From positions 16,045,601 through 16,109,600 of the forward strand of contig HG738137.1 in NCBI GenBank assembly GCA_000499405.2: a stretch of DNA of 64,000 nt, given 5' to 3'. This document shows, piece by piece, positions 36,182 through 48,100 of the stretch (positions are counted from its first letter, which is position 1; the number at the start of each line of letters is the position of its first letter). This DNA comes from Onchocerca volvulus (lineage: Eukaryota > Nematoda > Chromadorea > Rhabditida > Onchocercidae). Below the pieces are notes generated by a model. It saw only the letters and a list, made by a program, of their open reading frames with translations, ran no database searches and was not told the DNA's origin. The translations under genes and the position numbers were made by a program.

Positions 36182-39100
36182 CTGAATGTAAACGAACAAA
36201 AATGAAATCATTGTAAACAAAAAAAAAAAAGAATAAATAGTTATTTATTATCTTTATAGCGAATAATGAATAAATACTGAAATAAAATTCGCAATTAAAT
36301 TTTACTATTTCTTGTATTTAAATATTATCAAAAATGCAATGATATTCGTATAGATTTAAAAACTTTGCAAAATATATTTCCAACTATATACTTCCTTCAA
36401 TTTCAACATGTTTATTTAATCTAAATTTTATTTAGACTTCATTTCTGAATTTTAGAGAGAGCAATTTCAAATATAATGCAACATTCATCATCATACAAGT
36501 TAACTGCATCATATGAAATATAACTATAAAAATAGTAATGATTTTGAATTAGAATTAAACAAACTAAACAGCAAAATTTTAAATCTTGCAAATAAAATTG
36601 ACCAAGATGATTAGGTACTGTTAATTGAAGTAAAACTATTAGAAAAACGTATTTAAATCTAATTCATTTTTCAGAATAAAATTTCAATGCAAAATTCTGA
36701 TTATTTTGGGGATAAAACTATAAACTGAAATATATTTATGTTTGCCCTAGCATATTTCAATAATTTATAAAGTATTTAAATAAGTTGAAAAATTGTTACC
36801 AGTTAGAATAATAAAATGTAGGTACAGTTTCAAATAAGTCTCAATCATTTTTTTTGTTCTGAAATTAAACGCAATGAATATTTTAAAACAAAACAAAACA
36901 ATGAATAATGTAATGAAGAAATTTTACATCCTCAACTATAAGTTTAGTTATTCTAGACAAAAAAAAAAAATATTCTGTGATATTTTGTAGAATATTCTAA
37001 TATTTTTTCACATAATCAATTAAAAAATGAAAATTGAACATTTTGAAAAATATTATTAGTTCAATAGAATTGAAAATGTAAAATTTCTCTAAAAATTTCG
37101 ATTTCTCAGAAAATTTGGAAATTTCTCATAAAATTTTTCAGAAATTGGCAAAAATTCCCACATCGAAAACAGAACTATGAGAAATGAAATTTTTCAGCTC
37201 AGGAAATACGGTTCAAAATACCATTCACAACAATGATTTCAAATTGGAATGAAAATATTTGCAAAAATCGATCATACCCCTTTCTTTCTTCTTGCTATCG
37301 CTCTCCACAAATGTTTTGATGTTTATAAAAAAAAAATATTTGCTTTATATTTCCTCCAAATCCTCTAGTTTGAAATTCATAAGTATTTGGAATTAATGAA
37401 ACGCATTTATAGCGCAATTAGCACAAATTTCTATATGGATTTGCAAATTTATTTTTTGTTTTTTTTTTTTTGTTCTAGAATACTTTTTCCTTCCTTCGCT
37501 TTTTCCGTTCTCTTCTCTCTTTTCATGCTTATTTATGTTTAAAAAAAAAAAAAAAAAAAAAAGTTTACTGCTTCATTTATGAGAAAAGATGAACAAATTT
37601 TTTTTTTCATTGCGAATAACTTCAGTGAATTCCAAATGATTTAAATGATTATCTTGATTTAAATATGTACAATACGTTAAATCATCCTTTTTTTTCATGA
37701 TATTATTTGAAATCATTTTTTTCTACCAGCAATTTTATCCTTTTTAGGTTTATTTTGATTCTATCCGGAAAAAATGAAAATGATGAAATAAAATGAATAC
37801 TTCATGAACAAAACCTTTTTTTCCCCGCAATAATGGAATTCTAACGAAAAAATAATTTGTAATCGAAATTTGTATTCATTGATATTTAGGTGCAGCAGAG
37901 ATTTTATGGCCAGGTTTACTGTCCCATTATGATCTGATTGTATTTGCTTCAGATAAATTCTGAACTCTTATTATTAAATGACCATTGATTGGAAACAATA
38001 TTAAATTCAATAAAAATTATTTGAGTAAAATTCTTACATTATTTTTTTTATTTGCTTCAGATAAATTCTGAACTCTTATTATTAAATGACCATTGATTGG
38101 AAACAATATTAAATTCAATAAAAATTATTTGAGTAAAATTCTTACATTATTTTTTTTTATTTCAGTTAATTTGTATTATTTTTCTTTCTTTTTTTTTCAA
38201 CCAAATCATAACAATAATCAGTGCTTTATACTGGGAAACATAACATTCAAAAAAAATAAATTTAAAAACAAATAATAATGATAATAATAATTTAACGCTG
38301 ATCTAATATATCAACATATGAACAAGATCTTGATAGTTTGGAAAACGCCGAATATTTTTTATACATTAAAACAACGGAATTTGCTAAAAATTAATCAATT
38401 AACTAATTAATCGATAATATTGGAAGAGGGAGACGAATTTTATAATAAGAATAAATTTTAGCAAAATTTCGTATTTTCGTGGCAGAAATCAAGCAGTGGT
38501 TGTTTTTTAAATTGAAATGAACGATCTTACAGAAAAAAAAGAAAAAGAACTCTCATAGCAATATTTTCGGAATATTTTCAATTCTTAGATCATGGATTAA
38601 TAATTTATGGTATTATTATTAGTATGAATAGTATTCTGAAAATTGTTGAATTATGAAATTCGAATATTTAGGAATTGAAATTCGCTCAAACAATTTTTTC
38701 GTTTTAAATTATTTCTAATAGAAATATTACTGTTTTTCAAATGTATATTACTTATTTGATTTATCACATTTTTACATAATTCATTTCCTTTTTTTGCTTG
38801 ATTTTATGTTCGAGGAATAAATTTCATGATAGACAACAATTAAAGAAAGTTAGAGTTTATCATCTTTTTGCGGAATTTCAGAAAACTTATTCAGTTGTTT
38901 GATTTTGGAACTTCTTTTGATAGCAACAAGAAGAAGAAAACAATTTTCTGTCGAATTTTTGAATCAAAAATTTTAGCAAAGAAAACGAATTTATTCGAAT
39001 TTTAAATTTCAGATGCTATTTGCTTTCAAGTTTTCCAAAATTTCGCAAATTTTCAATCCTACTTTTTTGATTTTCCTATGCGAATATTCATGGATGATTT

Positions 39101-42100
39101 AATAATTTCGAAAATTTGAACAACATCCATTACTTCTATCGGAAAGTTTTATGTCGCTGATCGGCGATATTTTCACACAATTCTGTTACTCATAATTTTG
39201 AATATATATAGAAACTTGAATTTTTAATCCGGTAAAGTTTCAACCTGTTTTATCTTCATAATGCTTGCATGCAAGTAACATTATATGATAGTATTTGCTG
39301 CATGCATGCAAGTTATAACCCTCCTTCCTCTTTGAATTATTTCGACTAAAAACAATAAAAATATTGAAAAAAAAGATAAAATATATTTCGAATAATTCAT
39401 GTAAAACAATATTTAGAAAAGTCATAGGAAAAACGGTAATTATTTGCATTTTAAAATTTCTCAAGATTTTTGAACAAAAGCGAAAAAAAAAAAAACGCAA
39501 AGATTTCAAAAATTGTTGTGCCTTGTTATCGTCGTTAAATTTTTCTTCCATCCATTTATCTATTTGCGATACATCGCTTAACTGACAGAATGTTCTACTG
39601 AAAAAAAAAAAAGGAAAATTTTGAAACATCACTGAAATCCACCATTTGTTGCTCTTAGCACTAACTCAGCACATTCATTCGTCTATTGAGAAACGAAAAA
39701 TTATCTGAATTGTTTTTTCTCAAAATTGCGAAATTCATCAAGCTATAATTTCAAAAACTTGATTTAAAAGCGAAAGATCTAATATCTAATTTTCAAAAAT
39801 CTACTATTGCTTTAATTTCCTCATCTAGCGTATAATCTAAAATTTATAATTATGCGAATATTTTTTGGAATATTAAGAATACAAATGATATCTTAACTAT
39901 TAATGATTAAGAATTTTAACAACAATACAATCTCGAAGATACAATCACTTACTGTTCATATTGATAACTTCACTTTCTGTTCCTGTATTACATTGTTCCA
40001 ACAATGAATGTTCATCCGATGGCATATTATGTTGGTCCATTTCTTGCTATAAGAACAAGTAAATTTTTAATTTTTGAACATTTACAAAGACATTTTAAAA
40101 TTGCATAGATTTAATTCGATCTTTAAAATTCTCGAAATAAAAAAAAGAGTCAAAAAATAAAAGTTAAAGAGGAAAAATAAAATTCATACAAACCTCATGC
40201 ATTACTGATTTCATTTGATCTTTTTCTTGCAATGCTGAAATATTTGCATTCATATCTGCTGCACAATTATTCGATTCATTGGTCGCATTTGATGGAATAT
40301 GTCGCATGTCGTCGTAAACTTCCCATTCCGGATTTCCGTTTGTATCACTGATTAATGAAATTTTTTCACTGCTACTAGTCTCAGATGTATCATTATTATT
40401 CGGAGTGGAATAATTAATGAATTTATCCTCAGATGATTGCATCGAATCACTTATAGAATATAAAATTAACTGGCCATCTGCAGTTAAACCATTGATAATC
40501 GAGTGAAATTTTGGTATCATATTTTCGGATGAACCATTACTTGTTTGAGCAATTTCCAATTCTGATTTCTTTTTTTCGAATTTCAATTCGTATGGATATC
40601 CTTTTAATTCGCCGATTTGTTCAGTAGTTTTAGAAAATTTCGCAACAGCATAACTTCTTACTTGTTGTAATGGACTATCGTAATCAACATTTGATTCATG
40701 TCCAGTTAGCATAGAATGTTCCTCTCCTTCTTGAAATTTTCCTGTAATATCAGTAAGATAAGAATGTGATATATTGACAAGTTCTCTGCTAATATCGCTT
40801 AATTCTGATGATCCCGTACTTGTATCAGAATTATTCGATTTGGCTGTAAGCAACATGTTATTGTAAGACTGTTCTTGTTGGTCAGATTCTGATTTCGAAA
40901 TATCAATCTTTAAAAAATCATCCGGAAATCTATATGAAGATTTCGAAGTTAATGTTGCATGCTGATTTTCATCCATTTTCTGAATTTCATCAACTTTTTC
41001 TGGCTCTTTCTCTGGAGGAGCTTTACTTGTTTTAATTATTTCTTCAGCTGATTGGGTAATATCTTGTATCATATCATCCAGATATTGTTTCAAAAATTTA
41101 TTTGTCGACTGCTTTTCATCATTTATTTCTTCGGCAGCATCAGTTTTTATCGAAGTTACAAATTCATCATTCTTAGATATTTCGAGCTGTTCCACATTTT
41201 CAATTTCTTCTAACGGTAGTTTTTGTTGATCCAATATTTCAGCATTAGCTTCAATCTCGAACTTTTCTCGAAGTTCGGCTCTTTTTGTATCCGGTTCTGG
41301 TACTAATTTTTCCACATCCAACATTATCGATTCATGGCTACAAACAACAATTTTCGGAATTCCTTCATTGTATTTGAAATTTTCTGCAACATCTATTTTT
41401 TCCAAATTCTCATTCGCAAGAATTTCTGACCGTTGTTGCTCTCGAGAGGCATAATTTGCCTTCAACATTTCATTTTCGTCGATTGTTTCTTTTCTTGCTC
41501 CTTCTATATCATTTCCTGGAATAGCATGATCGTGATCTTCAAAATTTTTTTCGGAAGTTATTTTAGGATTTGATTCTGTTGAAATCATAGCTGATTTCAG
41601 AATGCTTGATGTCATTGAATTATCGATATCTTCGGGTAATTCTGACTCCACTTTTGTCAAGTTAAGTTCATCAGTTGATTTGTCTAGGATAAGACTTTCC
41701 TTCTCTTCCGTTCGAAACTGTTTTTCGGAAGAATGATTGAATTTTGAATCCATTGTATTCATTGTGCTGGAAGTGAATGTATTCACTTGACCATCCGATT
41801 CTTGCTTTATTTCTTCAAATGGAGTTAAAATCGATAGTTGAGGATTCTGCATGCCAGATATCACAGATTCAGAATTATTCGTCAAACCCATAATTATCAT
41901 ATTTTCAGATTTTGACAACATTATTTCTGGAAGCTTTTCTTTTTCTGTTACAATCATTTCATCAGTTTCTGGTTCAGATTCTAACATCATTGTCTTACTC
42001 TTTGGTGCATAATCAAGTTCTGAATTTTTCATGCGTTGCAAAATTTGCTCAGAATCACTAAACGAATCACTTCTAGTTGATGCTGACGCTTCTGATTCAG

Positions 42101-45100
42101 TTTGCATGATATTTTTACCTTCTTCAACTTCGTCGGCTTTGACTTCTATTTCAACTCTTGTTTTTGCATCTAAAATCCCTTCTCCTAACCATGTTTCCGG
42201 AATTTTTTTCTTTTCTTGTTGAATTTCCATGTTTTTGATTATTTCCTCGTTAATATAGGAATGACCTACTAAAGACTCATCATTATTCATAGAAACGGCA
42301 GGAGAGGATGGGAATGATTCTGATTTCCCTTCAATTTGAGGTTTTCCGTTGGATTCTAAATCATCTATATCAAAATCAAATTCTTGCGTTTTTGCTTGCG
42401 GAAAACTTGCTTCATTTATCCTGTTTTCCCTCATTGTAACATCTTTTTCTTCATATTTCAGCTGTTCATTGATGAAATAATTAGGAAATTTTTCCATACG
42501 GAAAGTATCTTTCGTTAATTCCAATTCTTGCTTTTCTTTTGTATCACATTCAATTCCAATTTTTCCACTCAAATCCCCGCCAATAGATGTCTCTTGCAGA
42601 TTTTCGATAGAAGTTTCTAGTTGTTCAGAAGCTTTGGAAATTTCTGGTTTAAAAAATTCTAAAGATTCATCTTTTTTCATAGATGTTTCAAACTGAACTG
42701 ATTGTGGTAATTTCGACAATCTTTCAGTAGTATGTTTTTCTAGATCTTGATCTACCTCTGAATCAACCTTCGTTAGCTCCATAAAATGATCGGGAACTAC
42801 TTGTTCATCATCGGAAAATTCGATTTCTGTGCTAACTGCAATGCTTTCTAATTTTTCGATAGAATTAATCTTTCCCGGAGATATTGTAAAACATGCCAAA
42901 CGTTCTTCTACCAGGTTTTTTTCTTCAGCAACAGCTTCATTCGGATCTACTGAATAGATTTCTGGGATGGCAACAGAATTTTCTATTTTCAATTTTTCTT
43001 CTGGCGAAATTTCTAAAGTTTTTTTGTTAATCGCGGCGAATTCGTTTACATCCTGGTCAGTTTCATTCGATGCAAATGCTATCTCAACTTCTTTAACAGG
43101 TATTTCAGCATCACTTGTTCCAGGTAGCTCATCTTCAAGAAGTGTGGGTTTTTCGGCTTCCAAAGTACGCATCATTATCGGTGATGTAGTAATTTCATCA
43201 GTTTTTCCAAACTTCTCGACAGTCATTTTATCTTCGTCGAGTTTCAACTCTTCTGTCCGTAATCCTCCGAACATTTTAGCTAATTCGGGGTGATGATTCT
43301 GTTCACTATCGATTTGCAAAATACCTCCACCTGTAGGTGAACTTTCATCTGTAACTAATTTTTCAAGCTTATTTTCCGCTCTCATCCAGCTTCCATCTAA
43401 TTCTTCATCCTCATCAGTTTCCTTGGATAAGACCATTTCGATCGAATCAGTATCATTTGGAATGGAATCAATAGAAGTTTCATTGCTCACAAGATTTTCG
43501 ACTATTTCTGGTGCTACCAATTCGGAAACAAGTGAAGTTTCAGGAGTTTCGATCATTCTATTTACTGTTTTCAGTTTCATTTTCTCCAATATTTTTGGCG
43601 ATGAATCGAATGGCGAATTTGAATTTTGCTGACTTTCCATTTTTGATTCTTCAATCATTTGATCTGATACATTCGATTGAGATCTCTTTCCATCATCTAC
43701 TGACATTTCTGAATATTCCATCGGTGATACCGACTTCTCAGATATTGTTTCTGTTTCAGGTCTCAAATCTATATTTTCCGGTGAAGTAACACCCGAATAT
43801 ACGCTGGCTTCACGCTCGTCATCAAAATTCACCGGAGATTCTACACTTTTAGGCTCAACTGATTCTGTTTTTGAATTAGCAATTAATTTACGAGCAGCAG
43901 AAATTGTCGCTTGAACATTAGTCAGTTCTGAATCAGTTTTTGGTTTCATTTTTCGGGATACTTCTAGCGGACCATATCCCGTCGATGTTGTTTTTGGTTT
44001 TTGAGGAACTTTTTTTGCTTCTGTTGGAGCTGACTTGGAAACTTCTTCCTTTCTAAATTTAGCGAACATAATTTTCGAATAAATTATAGAAATTATCAAA
44101 ATTGTACATTTTCAACCATTTCAGCAAGATCGATAGAACGATCTGATTATTATCTAATATCCATGAATTAGCAAATGCATTTGTATTCTGAATCTATCTT
44201 AAGGAATTCAAAAAATATGAGCCATCAAAGATCACTCATTTCTTTCTTTTTTATTCTCTTTTATCACACTTTTTTCCTCAATTACTTAAAACTTTCAAGA
44301 TCTGTCGATTTATTAGATTAAATCAGACTTTTTTCCGATAATACTAATTCCTGAAGAATTTTATCAAGTTGGAGTCAAAAAAAAAAAAGAAAAATTTAAG
44401 TTATTTACTTTTTCATACGTGATATTTTGGTACCGTTGATATTATTATTCGCTGTTGTAACATTTTTTACATATCGAGAATTGGGATGTAATCCAGTATT
44501 ACTGTCGGTACTACGTTGACGTTTTGATTGTGAATCATACGAATTAGCAGATACGGTATTCCGTGATGATTGAGGTCTGTTGGAACGACTACGATGTTGG
44601 CTTAATGATCTGAAAAAAATCCAATGATAAAAACTAAAAGTATAAAAGAAATATCATTAATAAAGTTTATCAATAGTCTCTACATGTTTTTTTCGCTTTT
44701 AGCACTTCTCTTTCAGTAATTTATGCGCTAATATTATGATATTATTCTTATCTGAAGTTCTTTATTTTGTTTTTTTTTTTTTTTTTTAGGATAAAAAAAT
44801 GAATGAAAAATTACGAAAGTTTTAATGAATAGTCATGAAAATCGATGAAATTATGATGATGAAAATTTTGGTAATAACGACTTTTTTTTGAGAAATATTG
44901 CAAATCATATTAAAATAGTGATAATTTTAACTAAATTTAAATTTAAATATTTAAACACAAATTTCATAGATATCAGACATAAATATGCTTAAATTATCTT
45001 CTATTTTGAAATTTCACAATTATTTATGCCAAAAAGTATAAAAGTATTCTTCGAAATAATTTTTCATTTTTTTTAAATAGAATAGTTTAACTTGTAAATT

Positions 45101-48100
45101 TTGGGATAATTTGATTAAAAAATTGCAAAAATGAAAAATAAGTAAGAATATTAAGTATTTTGTTCTTTCGTCATACGCCTTATACATAATATTTTGATAT
45201 CTACCTATTGTTTGTTTCTTTTTCCTTTTTTTTTTCTTTTAAAATATTTGAATCAATATTATAACCATTTATTTAATGATTAAATTGGAACTGATTTCAA
45301 AAATTAATGTTTTTTTTTCGTTCCCTTCCATAAGAAATGGCCGTTATCTCGATTCTATTCTGTTATTTCTTGTTATAATTATTATGCTTTTATATTCTAC
45401 GCTACTACCACTGATTCCAAATTTCAATATTTCAATCAAGTAATTGCCATAAACTTGTGCTACAAGATATTTTACACTTTTCAATTCTTAAAAATCTATT
45501 CCAATGAGCAGCTTATTAAAGATGAAGAAAAAATGAATCATCTAGGATCGAGAAATATTTGCAAATAGCTTCTTGCAAATTTAGGGATCTAAAAAATGAT
45601 TTATTCCAACAGTTATGCTACTATTATAATTTGAAAATTTAAAAATTGTAAAAGATTGGTTTTTTTTTCTCCAAATTTTCGATGAAATATGAATGAAAGA
45701 TAGTTCGTATGTATTATTTCCTACGATACTTCTGGAAAGGAATGAGATATTTAGCGATCCATAATGGATCAAATATAGTAATTTCAGTGTCTGTGGTTGG
45801 TTTGAATACCTCAATGTCGGCTGTTCAGAAAGATTGCTTTGGGTAGTAGAAGAAGTAATGGTAGTAGTAGTAATGGTGGTAATGGTAGTATTGGGCGTAG
45901 TATCGGTCAAACTGGGTAGTGACCTGCGCCTGAAGAACCACGATATTTGCGGATCGTTCTGATGTCGTGCGACTGAAAATGGTCCAAATGAAACTTGACG
46001 AAAGCGCTCCAAACGGCTTAATTGACGTCGCAATTGTTCCATATATCGCGCTAATGTTTCGTCATCCAACTTCAATGAAGAAAAAAATGATAAAAAATTT
46101 TATGCAAAAATAAGAAAAAAGTGAAATTTATGAAGCAAAATTATTTTCTTAATTAAGATTAATTTTAAAGCTTGATTAAGAATTGCTGTCAATCAGAACA
46201 TTAAGAATTGAAGTATTTGCGCAGAAATTTATGTACATAGATCTTCGAATTTTGAAATTTTAAAACAAACCATTCAAGCCTCATTTTTAATTCCATTCAA
46301 CTTAAATTAGAAGAATCAACCTCTCTCTAGGCTTGATTAATAATTACCATCATTTACTTTTTGATATGTTTTAATTTTAAATTTGGTTTTTAATTCTAGA
46401 CTTATTTATGACTGAAAATATGTTTTTTCCAATATTTTAAACTTTAAAGTTTGAACTTTAACCTTATGTAAGTATCGATATTTAAGTATATTTGTTGACA
46501 ATCTGTTATAAACTAAAGATGGATTCTCATATGTTAATTCTTCATTTTCCGCCTCAATTCTTTTAACCAAATCTTTGTCATTCATGCTGCTAGAAGATCG
46601 TCGTTTTCGAGATCTTTTTATGTTACGACCTGTGAAAAGAATTTAATTAATGAAAATTTTACTCATTGAGAAAAGCAATAAAATAATAAATGATCGCAAT
46701 CTTTAAGCGATTTTTTCGTTTCTGTATCCAAATATCTGCTAAATAAAGTACTCGAATTTTTCAAACTTCTTCAAATTTAATTATCAATTATTTATTAAGT
46801 CAAGAAAAAGCGAATCTTTTCCTTTTCATGATAAATGATGTTTATGACAATAATTCTTTGTATTTTTTCTTTTTTTTTTTTTGTAATAATGATTAATTGT
46901 TCTTGCAGCATTGGAAAACTTTAATTATTGAGTAAATGATGAATTAATTAATTAATTTACATTATTAATGAATGATGAACTTTTCAAATCAAGCAAATTA
47001 ATTAGTGAATATTTGAATAAATAATTAGGCAAAAACAATAAGCAGATAAGTGCTAGCAGTTGTTTTCTTAATTATTTAGTAAAATGATTGTAAATAAATG
47101 TAAAATGATATAATTGGTGAAGTTGATTTGTCATTTAAATATATCTATTTTGTTTAAAAATATAAAAGTTTTGTTTTCAAGAAAAAAAATCAAAGCAAAA
47201 TATCTGAATCAGAATTTATGATGAATTGGATTTGGAGAAGTAGTAGTCGAGTAAAATAACTTATAAAAGTACCTTTAAGTGATAAAAATCGATAAGATAA
47301 GTTTAAGACTAACAAATCAAAGACCATATCAATTACTATTTGATCTTTCTTTATCTTTGAAAAAACTCATTTTTCAAAAATTTATCAGCGAAATTTTTAT
47401 TTATTTAATTCAAAGATCCAAATGCTTAGAAATTGGAATTATAACGATTTTTTTTACCTCGACTGAGACTACGCGAAGCTTTTGCTCGATGATAATCACT
47501 TGGACTTGCTGTACCACTCTGAAATATTGATTAGAATTGTACAAATATTTAATCGATTTTTTATATTATGAAAATTGCCAATGAATTCAATCATTTCGTC
47601 AGTATGTTCATATTTTCGAGTTCTCATATTGGACACATTTTATTACCAGAAAAATTCTTTGAGAAAAACAAAGTGTCGAAGTTAGATATTTCTCTAATTT
47701 AAATTTTCAGCTAAAAAAATATCTCAATGAAACTGATAAAAAAATCAATAAAAATTAGAAAATCATCAAATTTCAAATAATTTTTTCCGAAAAATTTAAA
47801 TTTCTAACACGCAATATGCAAAATAGAAAGAAAAAAAAGCGAACTCTTATCCTACGACAAATTTCAATTTTTTCCGCTGCATGCAATTTGCGCTTCAAAT
47901 CGGCATATTTCTGCAGTTCAACTTCACGATTTCGTAGCATTTTATCGATCATTGCATGATGTCGCAAATTGTTCTCCCTATCATCTACATTTTCGTCATC
48001 TTCTAACTGAAATGAGTTAATGAATCGATCAAACAATCACTTCAATTCAAATCCAACCAATCAATCAGTTTCATTCTAAGAAAAAAGAAAGCTACAAATT

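Noticed and set aside
37740..37970. About 70 codons open on the minus strand, including QSDHNGTVNLAIKSLLHLN
   Set aside because: A slightly GC-richer patch that could be an exon or repeat remnant, but the only acceptor (ATCTGAAG) is poor and no donor keeps phase between exons 8 and 9.
39240..39632. 130-codon minus-strand frame in the last intron of the ERICH3-like gene
   Set aside because: Phe runs from A tracts and no fitting splice phase into exon 9. Considered as a possible nested gene but nothing supports it.
42967..43789. Plus-strand open frames across the giant acidic exon (also 42031-42222)
   Set aside because: Shadows of the minus-strand coding exon, which has far longer continuity and matched splice phases. 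The Ser/Phe-rich translations are the reverse of Glu/Lys codons.
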